This document shows positions 43,740 through 53,909 of a stretch of DNA of 64,000 nucleotides, in pieces (position 1 is the first letter of the stretch; every line of letters begins with the position of its first letter). The notes beneath the pieces were generated by a model. The model saw only the letters and a list, made by a program, of their open reading frames with translations, did not search any database and had not been told where the DNA came from. The position numbers and the translations under genes are program-made. The stretch spans positions 1 to 64,000 of the forward strand of contig NZ_PHSO01000005.1 in assembly GCF_002870965.1 (NCBI RefSeq), read 5' to 3'. The DNA is from Tsuneonella flava. Its GTDB lineage: Bacteria > Pseudomonadota > Alphaproteobacteria > Sphingomonadales > Sphingomonadaceae.

Positions 43740-44552
43740 TCAGCCGAAGCTGAGCCAGGCGATAGCTGCCGCGCCAATTACGATGCGATACCAGGCGAAC
43801 GGAGCGAAGCCGTGGCGGCTGACGTAAGCGACAAAGGCACGGATCACAGCCAGAGCCACGATGAAGGAAACGGCAAACCCGATGCCGATTTCGGTCCAGC
43901 CCACCGGGCCAGAGCCCGCGGCCAGCTCTTCACGGTGGTCGATAATCTGCAATACGGTCGCGCCCATCATTGTGGGAATGGCGAGGAAGAAGCTGAATTC
44001 TGCCGCAGTACGCCGCTCCACACCCATCGCCAGCGCGCCCATGATCGTCGCCCCGGAACGGCTGACACCGGGGATCATGGCAATGCACTGGACAAATCCG
44101 ATGCCGAGTGCAGTCTTCATGGGAAGATCGCCAATACCCGTCGCTTCGCCTTGTTTAGCGACGCGTTCGATCACCAATATCGCAACGCCACCGATCAGCA
44201 GTGCCCAGCCAACCGGCACCGGACTTTCGAGCAAAGCATCGATCTGATTCTTGAACAGAACCCCCAGCACTGCCGCCGGGATAAATGCAATCAGCAGATT
44301 GCGAATGAAGCGCAAACTATGCGCCTCTCCCTTCAGTAAGCCCATGCCCACGGCCCAGAACGTGCGCCAATAAGCCACGACGACCGCCAGGATCGCACCA
44401 AGCTGGATTACGATATTAAAGACCTCCCAGGTCTTCGGATCGTAGCCGAACAGCTTGGAGGCCAGAATCAGGTGCCCGGTGGATGATACCGGCACGAATT
44501 CCGTCAGACCCTCGACGATGCCAAGGAGGATGGCTGTAAGTGTAAGACCCAT
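43740..44552 (-). CDS. uppP: Undecaprenyl-diphosphatase
   Basis: 270 residues from MGLTLTAILLGIVEGLTEF. Conserved EGLTEFVPVSSTGHLILA (about 14-31) and PGVSRSGATI (about 158-167), the BacA active site. It recycles the C55 lipid carrier and confers bacitracin resistance. Eight membrane spans. An inverted repeat GGCTCAGC/GCTGAGCC at its stop is not followed by T-run. Confidence 0.96.
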   Translation of the reverse strand: MGLTLTAILLGIVEGLTEFVPVSSTGHLILASKLFGYDPKTWEVFNIVIQLGAILAVVVAYWRTFWAVGMGLLKGEAHSLRFIRNLLIAFIPAAVLGVLFKNQIDALLESPVPVGWALLIGGVAILVIERVAKQGEATGIGDLPMKTALGIGFVQCIAMIPGVSRSGATIMGALAMGVERRTAAEFSFFLAIPTMMGATVLQIIDHREELAAGSGPVGWTEIGIGFAVSFIVALAVIRAFVAYVSRHGFAPFAWYRIVIGAAAIAWLSFG

Positions 44553-44652
44553 GACTGCCGCCCATTGAAGCACGGGCGGAACAAGTCAAGTGACCTGTCC
44601 CGCCCGCGCAAATGTTAGCCAGTTCAGCGCAATTCCTCGCGCCGGACTTTTC

Positions 44653-46824
44653 TTACCAGATCTTGAGCCGCTGTTCCGGCGGGAGGTAAAGTGCGTCACC
44701 CGGCTTCACGTTGAACGCCTTGTACCAGGCATCCATGTTGCGAACGATCCCGTTCACCCGGTACTCTTCCGGGCTGTGCGGGTCGGTGCGAATCCGCATC
44801 CGTGCGGCATCTTCACGCTGCTGCGAACGCCATACCTGTGCCCATGCGAGGAAGAAACGCTGATCGCCGGTCAGACCGTCGATTACCGGCGCTTCCTTGC
44901 CGTTCAGCGCCAACTTGTAAGCACGGTAAGCCAGGCTCAATCCGCCCAGATCGCCGATGTTTTCACCCAGCGTGAAGCGGCCGTTCACACATGTCTTGCC
45001 ATCGTCGAGCGGGCAGAACTTGTCGTACTGTTCGACCAGCTTGTTGCCCAGCTTGTCGAAAGCCGCGCGGTCCGCAGCAGTCCACCAGTTGCGGAGTGCG
45101 CCGGTGCCATCGCTCTTCGCACCCTGATCGTCGAACCCGTGGCTCATTTCATGGCCGATCACCGCACCGATCCCGCCATAATTGACCGCCAGATCGGCTG
45201 TCGCATTGAAGAACGGGGGCTGCAGAATACCAGCCGGGAACACGACCTCGTTCATGCTGGGGTTGTAGTAGGCGTTGACCGTTTCCGGCAGCATACCCCA
45301 CTCGGTGCGATCGATCGGGCCACCCAGCTTCGACAAGTCGTGGTTCCATTCCCAGGCACTGGCCGCAACGCGGTTAGCGATGGGATTGTCCGGCGTCATC
45401 GTCAGGCCTTTGTAAACTTCCAGATTGTCGCGGTAACCGATCTTGGGCGTAAAGGCATCGAGCTTGGCAATCGCTTCCTTCTTGGTAGCGGCGCCCATCC
45501 AGCCATTCGACTTGATCGATTCCGCCAGAGCAATCCGCAGATTGGCGACCAGCTTGTCCATCGCCACTTTGTTCGCAGGCGGGAAGTACTTCTCGACATA
45601 GGCCTTGCCGACCAATTCACCGACGAGACTTTCGGTTTCATCGATCGCGCGCTTCCACCGGGGACGCTGCTCAGGCGTACCCGACAGAGTCTTGCCGTAG
45701 AATTCGAAGTTCGCCGCATCGATGTCTGACGGCAGGACAGAGGCATTGCTGGAAATGAACCGCGCGATGGTCCACGCCTGCAGCGTCGAAACCGGCACTT
45801 CGCTCAACAGCTTGAACATGCCCGGCACACCGCTGCCGATCGACTGAACCTGTTGCGGGGTGAGGCCCAGCTCCTTGGCGCGTTCGGGCGAAGGCGGCAG
45901 GTAGGCGACATTGAATTTCGTCGCTTTGTCCAGGCCCGATGTCTGCATGAATGCGGCCAGCGGGAAGTCGCCCGCCAGCGCGGCAAGCTGTTCTGGCGTT
46001 TCGGCATTATAGGTCAGGTCGCGATTGCGGCGCGCAGTGCGATCCCACGATACGTCGCGGGCAATCACATCTTCCAGGCTGTACACGGCCTCAGCCGCCG
46101 CCTTGGGGTCGGCATATCCAGCCTTACCGAGAATAAACGCGAGATAATCGCGATACTTCTGCTGGATCTCCTTACCCTTCTCGCTTGTGTCGAGATAGTA
46201 GTCGCGATCGGGCAGGCCCAGTCCGCCGTTGTAAATTCCCACGAGGTACTGATCGGGCTGCTTGGAATCGACCATCACACCGCCGCCGAAGGGCGCGGGA
46301 TAGCCCGGCTTGCCCCATAGCGCGGCCAGTTTGGGCAAAGTGTCGGCACCGATGATCGCCGTCAGGTAAGGTTGGGCGTGGCTCAAGCCCGCAGCGTTGA
46401 TCGCCTGCGTATCGATGAAGGCGTTGTACACATCGACTACACGGGCATCGCTGCTGTCGGGCGCGGGGTTGGATGCGACCATTGTATCGACCACGTTCTT
46501 CACGTCTTTGGTCGAACCTTCACGCAGCAGGTTGAACGCCCCGAAGCGCGAAAACTCTGCTGGCAACGGATTGGCTTCGAGCCATTTCTCGTTCGCGTAA
46601 GCGAAGAAGTCGTCGCCCGGTTTCACATCATGATCGATGTAGGCAGGGTCGAAACCCCAGGTGCCGAAACTCATTGTCGGCAGTTTGTCTTCATCTGCGG
46701 CGGCATCCTTGGCAGGTGCGGGCTTTGCGGCGGCGGCAGGCGCCGGATCGGCAGCAGATGCAGGAGCGGCAAGCGCCAACGCAAATGCGCTGGCACCGGC
46801 GGCGATAGCGGTCTTGATGGTCAT
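44653..46824 (-). CDS. M13-family zinc endopeptidase
   Basis: 723 residues; start MTIKTAIAAGASAFALALAAP with AAGGGA 6 bases before. Signal peptide, then an Ala/Pro/Lys-rich linker, then the peptidase. Zinc motif VIGHEMSHGFDDQGA (His, His), ENIGDLGGL (Glu and Asp) and NAYYNPSMNEVVFPA upstream; C-terminal Trp (RLKIW). Neprilysin-like enzymes act in the periplasm on short peptides. A single gene. Confidence 0.95.
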   Translation of the reverse strand: MTIKTAIAAGASAFALALAAPASAADPAPAAAAKPAPAKDAAADEDKLPTMSFGTWGFDPAYIDHDVKPGDDFFAYANEKWLEANPLPAEFSRFGAFNLLREGSTKDVKNVVDTMVASNPAPDSSDARVVDVYNAFIDTQAINAAGLSHAQPYLTAIIGADTLPKLAALWGKPGYPAPFGGGVMVDSKQPDQYLVGIYNGGLGLPDRDYYLDTSEKGKEIQQKYRDYLAFILGKAGYADPKAAAEAVYSLEDVIARDVSWDRTARRNRDLTYNAETPEQLAALAGDFPLAAFMQTSGLDKATKFNVAYLPPSPERAKELGLTPQQVQSIGSGVPGMFKLLSEVPVSTLQAWTIARFISSNASVLPSDIDAANFEFYGKTLSGTPEQRPRWKRAIDETESLVGELVGKAYVEKYFPPANKVAMDKLVANLRIALAESIKSNGWMGAATKKEAIAKLDAFTPKIGYRDNLEVYKGLTMTPDNPIANRVAASAWEWNHDLSKLGGPIDRTEWGMLPETVNAYYNPSMNEVVFPAGILQPPFFNATADLAVNYGGIGAVIGHEMSHGFDDQGAKSDGTGALRNWWTAADRAAFDKLGNKLVEQYDKFCPLDDGKTCVNGRFTLGENIGDLGGLSLAYRAYKLALNGKEAPVIDGLTGDQRFFLAWAQVWRSQQREDAARMRIRTDPHSPEEYRVNGIVRNMDAWYKAFNVKPGDALYLPPEQRLKIW

Positions 46825-47011
46825 GAAAGTCCCTTCTTGATCCGTTCGAGGCGCGAATAAAGAAGCCCGATACGGGCGCGCCCGGAATGGCCTTGTCTGT
46901 GCGCCGCCCACGGGTAACCCGTCAAGCAACGCCAATACGTTCGTCGGCTGCATTAACCGCTTTGTAGATTAACCCGCCTGAGGCTCGACTGAACGCAGGT
47001 GCTTGCTGGCT

Positions 47012-48853
47012 TCAGGCCATTTCTCCGGTGCCAAACTGCAACCGGGCAAGCCGCGCGTACAGACCGCCCGCTACCGCCAGTTCGGCATGGGTGCCCTGCT
47101 CCACAATGCGCCCGTCTTCCATCACCACGATCCGGTCGGCAGCGCGGACAGTGGCGAGGCGGTGAGCGATGACCAGCGTGGTGCGGTGTTGCATCAGCCG
47201 GTCGAGCGCGTCCTGCACCAACCGTTCGCTTTCCGCGTCGAGCGCGCTGGTCGCTTCGTCGAGCAACAGGATCGGCGCATCGCGCAGTATGGCGCGGGCA
47301 ATCGCGATCCGCTGGCGCTGTCCCCCCGATAGCTGCGTTCCATTCTCGCCGAGGAACGTATCCAGTCCCTGTGGCAGATCGCGCAGGAATGCTTCTGCAT
47401 TGGCCGCCCGCGCCGCTTCCCAGATCGCTTCGTCGCTTGCGTCCCATGCGCCATAACGCAAGTTGTCGCGGGCATTGGCGGAAAACAACACGCCTTCCTG
47501 TGGAACCAACGCGATACGCTGGCGAATTTCCGCCGGATCGGCGCTGATCAGCGGCACTCCATCGAGCCGGATCGTGCCCGCCTGAGGATCGTAAAACCGT
47601 TCCGCCAACTGGAAGATCGTCGATTTTCCCGCGCCCGACGGGCCAACGATGGCCACGGTTTCGCCGGGCTGCACCTCCAGCGTAAAATCGTGCAGTGCAG
47701 CGGTGTCCAGCCGCGTGGGATAACGGAAACTGACATTGCGGAACGACAGGTTGCCACGCGCGGGCACTGGCAGTGCCTCTGGCCGGGCAGGCGCGGCGAT
47801 TGTCGGCTGTTCATCGAGCAATTCGGCCAGTCGACTGGCTGCCCCCGCGCCACGCAATAAATCGCCATAAACTTCGGTCAGCGATCCGAATGCGCCCGCG
47901 ACCAGACCGGCGGTGATAACCACCGCGGCAATCGTACCGCCGGATATTTCGCCGCTCGCCACGCCGACGGCCCCGCGCCACATCAGCGCAGTGATCGCGC
48001 CGAAGATCAGCAGGATAACAATCGCCGTCATCGCTGCACGGATCAGGATGCGGCGCTTGGCCGTGGTGAAGGTGCTTTCCACTGCGCCGGTAAACCGTTC
48101 CCGCTCACGCGTTTCCTGATTGAACGCCTGCACGATCTTCATCGCGCCGAGCACTTCGGTCACCATCGCTCCGATATCGGCCACCCGGTCCTGACTCGAC
48201 CGCGAAACTGTACGCAACCGACGGCCGAAATACGTGATCGGGATCACGATGGCGGGGATCACCAGCATCATCCACATCGTCAGCGTCGGCACCAGCCAGA
48301 ACAGGTACGCAGTGCCGCCAATCGCCATCAGCGTGTTCCGCAGAGCGACCGAAACGGTCGTGCCCACAACCTGCTCGATCAGCGTGGTATCGCTGGTCAT
48401 CCGGCTGGAGATTTCCTTGGGGCTGTTCTCTTCGTAAAAACCCGGCGCAAGGCGCAACAGGTTCTGCTGCACGCGCAGGCGGATATCGGCCACCACCCGT
48501 TCGCCCAGCCACGAAACAAAATAGAACCGTGCCGCTGTACCCAGCGCCAGTACGCACACGATCATCATCAGATAGCGGAACCAGCGCGCGATATCGTCAG
48601 GGTTTCCTCCCGCGGAAAAGCCCCGGTCGATAATCAGCTTGAACCCGGCCGGTATCGCCAGAGTCGCGCTCGCCGTAATCACCAGAGCGATCAAGGCCAG
48701 CGTCACGCGACCGGGATACACCAGCGCCTGCTGCCAGATCATCAGCAGCGGGCGAATGCTCTTCGCCGCCTGTGGATCGCGCTCCTTGCGGCGGCGGCCC
48801 CGCTTGCGGCGGGTGGGAGCGGCGGTTTCGTCTTCCAGCGGAGTGTCGTCCAT
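47012..48853 (-). CDS. ABC transporter, fused membrane and ATPase domains (ABCB-type)
   Basis: 613 residues from MDDTPLEDETAAPTRRK. A basic N-terminal tail (residues 1-35), six membrane spans (about 40-325), then ATPase: GPSGAGKST (Walker A), LSGGQRQRIAIARA (signature), ILLLDEATSALD (Walker B), IAHRLATV (His loop). Half transporter of MsbA/multidrug type, working as a dimer; substrate unknown. Divergent from phaZ. Confidence 0.94.
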   Translation of the reverse strand: MDDTPLEDETAAPTRRKRGRRRKERDPQAAKSIRPLLMIWQQALVYPGRVTLALIALVITASATLAIPAGFKLIIDRGFSAGGNPDDIARWFRYLMMIVCVLALGTAARFYFVSWLGERVVADIRLRVQQNLLRLAPGFYEENSPKEISSRMTSDTTLIEQVVGTTVSVALRNTLMAIGGTAYLFWLVPTLTMWMMLVIPAIVIPITYFGRRLRTVSRSSQDRVADIGAMVTEVLGAMKIVQAFNQETRERERFTGAVESTFTTAKRRILIRAAMTAIVILLIFGAITALMWRGAVGVASGEISGGTIAAVVITAGLVAGAFGSLTEVYGDLLRGAGAASRLAELLDEQPTIAAPARPEALPVPARGNLSFRNVSFRYPTRLDTAALHDFTLEVQPGETVAIVGPSGAGKSTIFQLAERFYDPQAGTIRLDGVPLISADPAEIRQRIALVPQEGVLFSANARDNLRYGAWDASDEAIWEAARAANAEAFLRDLPQGLDTFLGENGTQLSGGQRQRIAIARAILRDAPILLLDEATSALDAESERLVQDALDRLMQHRTTLVIAHRLATVRAADRIVVMEDGRIVEQGTHAELAVAGGLYARLARLQFGTGEMA

Positions 48854-48924
48854 CGGGGCCGCACATAAGCCTGCCTTGCGGCGAAATCCACTGGTACGCT
48901 CGACATTTGGCGCCAGCCTCCCAT

Positions 48925-48941
48925 ATTGTGCATTGCACAAT
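48925..48941. promoter_or_regulatory. PhaR-like palindrome upstream of phaZ
   Basis: ATTGTGCA-T-TGCACAAT is a 17-bp perfect palindrome 83 bases before the phaZ ATG. It has the TGC-N3-GCA core of known alphaproteobacterial PhaR sites near phasin and PHB genes. It also lies 71 bases before the ABC transporter gene, but the PHA link favours phaZ. Confidence 0.6.
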
Positions 48942-49024
48942 GAAACGAACGCGGGCACCATACCTCCCGTTCGGGAATAAGCGCCAAAGGCGCGACAACA
49001 ACGCCGCACGGCAGGAGAATACCA

Positions 49025-50278
49025 ATGCTCTATCACGCACACGAGATGCAACGGGCATGGCTGAACGGAGCCAGCGCATGGGCTTCGATCGCTTCGGAAA
49101 TGTTGGGAAATCCCGCCAATCCGATGGGTTATTTCGGGTTAGGCCCCACTGCGGCGAGCGCATTGGAAGTGTTCGCTCACGCTACGCAGTCACGTGGCAA
49201 ACCCGAATTCGGGATCGATGCGGTCAATGTCGACGGGCAACCCCACGCAGTGATCGAATCGATCGTGCTGAACAAACCGTTTGGCGATCTTCTCCGCTTT
49301 ACCCACGACGGGCTGGACGATTCTTCGCCCAAAGTTCTGATCGTCGCTCCGATGAGCGGCCATTATGCCACACTGCTGCGCGGCACCGTCGAACGGATGC
49401 TCGAACATAGCGAAGTGTACATCACCGACTGGGCCGATGCGAAGATGGTCTCCATGCGCGAAGGCAGCTTCGACCTGGACGATTATATCGATTATATCAT
49501 CGATTTCCTCGAATATATCGGGCCAGGCGCCAATGTGATCGCCGTGTGCCAGCCTTCGGTGCCCGCGCTTGCAGCCACGGCCGTGATGAATGCTGCGAAA
49601 AACCCGGCGACCCCTGCGACGCTGACGATGATGGGCGGCCCGATCGACACCCGTTGTTCGCCCACCACGGTCAACGATCTGGCGATGGAGCGGCCCATCG
49701 AATGGTTCCGCCAGACAGTGATCGCCACCGTGCCGATGCAGTATCCGGGGCACGGGCGGCGGGTCTATCCCGGCTTCATGCAGCTCGCCAGTTTCATGAG
49801 CATGAACCTCGGCAGCCACATGATGAGCCATTACGAGATGTTCAAACATCTCACCGCAGGCGACGATGCCAGCGCCGATCTGACCAAGGCATTCTACGAC
49901 GAATACCGTTCGGTGTGCGACATGACCGCCGAATTCTATCTCCAGACGGTGGAGGAAGTGTTCCAGAAGCATTCGCTGCCCAACGGAACATTCGTCCATC
50001 GCGGCAAGCCGGTCGATCTCGGCGCGATCAACCAGACCGCGTTGCTGGCGGTCGAGGGCGAACGAGACGATATTTCAGGCATCGGCCAGACCAAGGCTGC
50101 GCTCGATCTGGCCACGGGCCTCGCCAAATCGAAGAAGCTGTATCTGCTGGCCGAAGGGGCCGGACACTATGGCATCTTCAACGGCAGCCGCTGGCGCACC
50201 AAAATCGCGCCAGTGGTCGAAGAATTCATCGCTAAGCACGCCGCGAAGGGTAAGGCGCGACTCAAGCAAGTCGCCTGA
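49025..50278 (+). CDS. phaZ: Intracellular polyhydroxyalkanoate depolymerase
   Basis: 417 residues. The alpha/beta-hydrolase with VIAVCQPSVPAL (catalytic Cys about residue 179) instead of the serine lipase box, and EGAGHYGIFNGSRWR (His) near the end. It cuts storage PHB granules. AGGAG is 8 bases before the ATG (GGCAGGAGAATACCA). No phaC or phasin is in the window. Confidence 0.94.
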   Translation: MLYHAHEMQRAWLNGASAWASIASEMLGNPANPMGYFGLGPTAASALEVFAHATQSRGKPEFGIDAVNVDGQPHAVIESIVLNKPFGDLLRFTHDGLDDSSPKVLIVAPMSGHYATLLRGTVERMLEHSEVYITDWADAKMVSMREGSFDLDDYIDYIIDFLEYIGPGANVIAVCQPSVPALAATAVMNAAKNPATPATLTMMGGPIDTRCSPTTVNDLAMERPIEWFRQTVIATVPMQYPGHGRRVYPGFMQLASFMSMNLGSHMMSHYEMFKHLTAGDDASADLTKAFYDEYRSVCDMTAEFYLQTVEEVFQKHSLPNGTFVHRGKPVDLGAINQTALLAVEGERDDISGIGQTKAALDLATGLAKSKKLYLLAEGAGHYGIFNGSRWRTKIAPVVEEFIAKHAAKGKARLKQVA

Positions 50279-50282
50279 CGTG

Positions 50283-50927
50283 CTAGCCTGCGCCCGCGTC
50301 GAAATCTCTGGCGCGCACCCGGGCCGGTACCGGCTCGCCCCGCCCCTTGCGACCGAGTAACTTGCGGATCACCCTTCGCGCCATCAGCGTAAGGTAAACT
50401 GCCAGCACCAGCAGCGCCACTGCGACGACAGCAGCAATCGCTGGGAAAGCATAGACCAGCACCAGCGAGCCACCGATCACCACATCTTCGGCTAGCGAAG
50501 CGGCAAGATTGCTGACCGGTTCGGGGCTGGCGTTGATAACCGCGCGCGTACCCGCCTTGCTGGCATGGCTGGCCAGCGCCCCGGCGCCCCCCAGTATGAA
50601 CGCGATCACTTGCGTGTTTGGATCGGAAGGATCGACGATCGCCAGCGCCAGCATCGCACCGCCAATCGGACGGACAAGCGTGTGCACTGCATCCCATGCG
50701 CTGTCGAGCCAGGCAATCTTGTCTGTCAGCAGTTCGATCAAAGCGGCCAGCGCAGCCACACCCATAACCCACGGATTGGCCAGCACATCCAGCGCGGCGA
50801 GATGTTCGGGCAACGGTAACGGACCCCAGCGCATCGCCGCACCGGTGGCGAAGATGCACAGATACAGGCGCCATCCGGCCAGCAGGCTGACCGATCCGGC
50901 AATGCCCAGAATCTCGATAATCCCCAT
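50283..50927 (-). CDS. DUF4126-family membrane protein
   Basis: 214 residues with about five hydrophobic segments; WRLYLCIFATGAAMRWG at the start and IAFILGGAGALASHASKAGTRAVINASPEP in the middle (given in parts) are family features. Role unknown. Convergent with phaZ with a 4-base gap. Confidence 0.8.
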   Translation of the reverse strand: MGIIEILGIAGSVSLLAGWRLYLCIFATGAAMRWGPLPLPEHLAALDVLANPWVMGVAALAALIELLTDKIAWLDSAWDAVHTLVRPIGGAMLALAIVDPSDPNTQVIAFILGGAGALASHASKAGTRAVINASPEPVSNLAASLAEDVVIGGSLVLVYAFPAIAAVVAVALLVLAVYLTLMARRVIRKLLGRKGRGEPVPARVRARDFDAGAG

Positions 50928-51019
50928 CGGCCCCTTCCCCCTCTTGCGGCTGCCTAGAATTTCGCCGGTGCGTCCATGCGATCCTGAATGCTACGCCGGA
51001 ACCACACAAATTGCACGGC

Positions 51020-51856
51020 CTAGAACCAGCCTGCAGCGCGCAGTTCCTCCACCATGCTACGGGCAACAGGCACTTCGCGCCCGTCTGTCAGTTGCAAGCG
51101 GATCGCCCGCCCGTGTCTGATTGTGCCGCTGACAGCCCGGCGCGCCACCCACCAGCCACGGTGGACCCGCGCCCCGTCGATCCCGCGCAGCGCCTCTGTC
51201 GCATCGCCCATCCGCATCAGGATCAACGCATCGCCCCTGTCGGTGTGGACCCTCAGATAATGATCTTCGTTTTCTAGATAGAGCACATCCTCCCCCAAGG
51301 CAGGAGGCAGCTTGTCGAAAACCAGACGCGCCGGATCGGGCGATGGCGCTTCTTCGCGCGCGGGCGAGGTCGCTGAAGGCACTGTGGCGGCAGGCTGTAT
51401 GTTATGATCCGCATGGGTGGGCGATGCGCTCTCCCCCGCCACACGCCTGTTTCGCCGCAACAATACCTGCAACGTAGTAACTATCCCGCCCACCAGCACG
51501 ACATTGGAATAAAGTACAGCCAGCCTACCAAGCCGCATCTCGCCAAGCTGCCAGCCATAGAGCGTACCCGCAACGATCAGCGTCGTCGGAAACGACGCCA
51601 GCATCGTAGCAAGCGCAAGCCCCAGCCAGAGCGGCAAACCGGTGCGTTCGGACAAGGCGATCCCGCCCGCCACGACCGGGCGGAAACAGAGATATCCGCC
51701 AATCGCAAACACCAGCCACACGAACAGGCGCGTGCCGAACGGCATGGCGTCCATTCCGAACGGAGCCAGCAGCGCCATCGCCAGCGCGGCAACCGCCATC
51801 AGCGCGATTTCGCGGGCCAGCTTGCCCTTATTCAACTGAATACCTGCTCCGTTCAT
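51020..51856 (-). CDS. Membrane-bound LytTR regulator
   Basis: 278 residues from MNGAGIQLNKGKLAREIALM. Four membrane spans (about 18-125), a linker rich in Ala/Pro, then LytTR DNA-binding domain (about 185-278) with YLENEDHYLRVHT, RVHRGWWVARRAVSG. It probably controls the divergent DUF2306 gene and itself. Sphingomonads often keep this pair. Confidence 0.85.
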   Translation of the reverse strand: MNGAGIQLNKGKLAREIALMAVAALAMALLAPFGMDAMPFGTRLFVWLVFAIGGYLCFRPVVAGGIALSERTGLPLWLGLALATMLASFPTTLIVAGTLYGWQLGEMRLGRLAVLYSNVVLVGGIVTTLQVLLRRNRRVAGESASPTHADHNIQPAATVPSATSPAREEAPSPDPARLVFDKLPPALGEDVLYLENEDHYLRVHTDRGDALILMRMGDATEALRGIDGARVHRGWWVARRAVSGTIRHGRAIRLQLTDGREVPVARSMVEELRAAGWF

Positions 51857-51996
51857 GCTTCGCGAGATGTACAGCCTGCGCCGCGGAAGGCCAGCCTGCG
51901 AAATGCGGGTCGCGTTCGTGCAATCGCGATTGCCCGCCAACGGGCGAGTGGCATTTCCAGTGCCATCGAAACCATCGGATGCACGAAGGAATTGCC

Positions 51997-52551
51997 ATGA
52001 CACCCTCTCCCGCCCCTACGCATTCCAGCCGCACTGCCGGTGCAGAGGCCGCCATGCCCGGTCGTTCCGCACAGGCTGTGCGCTGGGGCGCGATGGTCGT
52101 CATTGCCGGGATGAGCGTTGCATGCGCCGTTGCGATCGCCCGTCTGGCCGCCGCCCCCTACCGAGTGACGATTGCCCCGCACATCCCGCACCTTTGGCTG
52201 ACCATTCATCTGGTCTGTGCTGTCCCCGCGATCCCATTGGGCGGCTGGATCCTGTTGAGCCGCAAGGGTGATCGGCGCCACAAAATGCTGGGCCGGATCT
52301 GGGGCATCATGATGCTGGGTGCGGCGCTATCGAGCTTCGCGCTGACCGGATTGCTGGGCGGAAGCTTCAGCCCGATCCATGCGCTGTCGATCCTCACGCT
52401 GGTGACCATCCCGCGGGCGGTGTGGAACATTCGCCGCGGTAATGTACGCGCTCACAAACGTTCGATGGTCACTCTTTACATCAGTCTGCTGGTGGCCGCC
52501 GGGTTTGCATTCCTACCCGGCCGCCTGATGGGCGACTGGCTGATAGGCTGA
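51997..52551 (+). CDS. DUF2306 membrane protein
   Basis: 184 residues from MTPSPAPTHSSRTAG, GAAGGA 7 bases upstream; MHEGIAM 18 bases earlier is less likely. Four membrane spans; HLVCAVPAIPLGGWIL and HKMLGRIWGIMMLGAALSSF, SPIHALSILTL, AHKRSMVTLYISL carry conserved His. Function unknown; often near LytTR genes. Confidence 0.85.
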   Translation: MTPSPAPTHSSRTAGAEAAMPGRSAQAVRWGAMVVIAGMSVACAVAIARLAAAPYRVTIAPHIPHLWLTIHLVCAVPAIPLGGWILLSRKGDRRHKMLGRIWGIMMLGAALSSFALTGLLGGSFSPIHALSILTLVTIPRAVWNIRRGNVRAHKRSMVTLYISLLVAAGFAFLPGRLMGDWLIG

Positions 52552-52562
52552 CCGCCTTCACC

Positions 52563-52600
52563 AAAAAACGCAGCGCCACCGGGCGGGCCAGGGCGCTGCG
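52563..52600 (-). terminator. Intrinsic terminator of the thiolase gene
   Basis: On the minus strand CGCAGCGCC and GGCGCTGCG pair (9-bp) with a 14-base loop, then TTTTTTGG. It ends thiolase transcripts 25-60 bases past the stop. Confidence 0.85.
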
Positions 52601-52624
52601 CGTATTACATTGCTGTTGGTGACC

Positions 52625-53803
52625 TCAGAGGACTTCGAACAGGCCCGCTGCACCCATACCGCCGCCGACGCACATCGTCACCACGACATACTTTTCGCCG
52701 CGACGTTTGCCTTCGCGAATGGCGTGGCCAACGCAGCGCGCGCCAGTCATTCCATAGGGATGGCCAATGGAGATCGAACCGCCGTTGACGTTGAGCTTCG
52801 CACCGTCGATGCCGAGCTTGTCCTGACAGTAAAGCACCTGCACTGCGAAGGCTTCGTTCAGTTCCCACACGCCGATATCGTCGATCTTCAGGCCAAACCG
52901 ATCGAGCAGCTTGGGAATAGCATATACCGGACCGATGCCCATTTCATCAGGCTCCGTCCCGGCGACAGCCATGCCGACATAACGCGCCATCGGGGTCAGG
53001 CCCTTTTTGGCTGCAACACCGGCTTCCATCACCACGACCGCCGCAGAACCGTCGCTGAGCTGGCTGGCATTACCGGCCGTGATCGAACCGCCGGGGATCA
53101 CCGGCTGAAGGCTGGAAAGCCCTTCCAGCGTGGTCGACGGGCGATTGCCTTCGTCCTGCTTCAGCGTGATTTCCTTGTCGGAAATTTCGCCGGTTTCCTT
53201 GTTCTGCACCTTCATCGTGCGGGTCACTTCGACGATTTCGTCGTCGAAAATGCCGGCCTGCTGCGCGGCAGCGGTGCGCTGCTGGCTGGACAGCGCGTAT
53301 TCGTCCTGCCGTTCGCGGCTGATGTTGTAACGGTTGGCGACCGTTTCCGCGGTCTGCAACATCGGCATGTAAACAGCGCCGTGCATCGCCAGCAATTCGG
53401 GGTCGGGCATCACCCGCATTTCAGGCGTCTGCACCAGACTGATCGATTCCTGCCCACCGGCAGCAACGATGTCCATCCGGTCCATCACCACCTGTTTGGC
53501 TGCAGTGGCGATAGTCATCAGGCCACTGGAGCACTGGCGATCGATGGTCATGCCCGAAACGGAAACCGGGCACCCGGCGCGCAGTGCGACCTGGCGGCCG
53601 ATATTGCCTGCCTGTGCGCCCTGCTGCAACGCAGAACCCCAGATGACATCGTCGATTTCGCCCGCTTCGATACCGGCACGTTCGATGGCCGGGGCGAGCG
53701 AAAGGGCGCCGAGCGTGGCGCCCGGAGTGGCGTTGAACGCACCGCGATAGGCCTTGCCGATCGGGGTACGGGCGGTGGATACGATCACTGCATCACGTGA
53801 CAT
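52625..53803 (-). CDS. Thiolase (acetyl-CoA acyltransferase)
   Basis: 392 residues, Cys in [11 protein letters not shown] (about 88-98), His in [16 protein letters not shown], and Cys in [17 protein letters not shown]. Different from the thiolase at 39081: the insert [15 protein letters not shown] is FadA-like. Probably in beta-oxidation or PHB pathway. A MaoC hydratase gene lies 106 bases upstream on the same strand. Confidence 0.94.
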   Translation of the reverse strand: MSRDAVIVSTARTPIGKAYRGAFNATPGATLGALSLAPAIERAGIEAGEIDDVIWGSALQQGAQAGNIGRQVALRAGCPVSVSGMTIDRQCSSGLMTIATAAKQVVMDRMDIVAAGGQESISLVQTPEMRVMPDPELLAMHGAVYMPMLQTAETVANRYNISRERQDEYALSSQQRTAAAQQAGIFDDEIVEVTRTMKVQNKETGEISDKEITLKQDEGNRPSTTLEGLSSLQPVIPGGSITAGNASQLSDGSAAVVVMEAGVAAKKGLTPMARYVGMAVAGTEPDEMGIGPVYAIPKLLDRFGLKIDDIGVWELNEAFAVQVLYCQDKLGIDGAKLNVNGGSISIGHPYGMTGARCVGHAIREGKRRGEKYVVVTMCVGGGMGAAGLFEVL

Positions 53804-53909
53804 GGAGTATTCCTTATGTTGCGAAGTGCGGGTTTCCTGATCCTGACAACAGATCAGGCAAATGAGTTTCGCGCGCCCGATCGCCCGTGGGCACAGGCGC
53901 GCAGACGGA

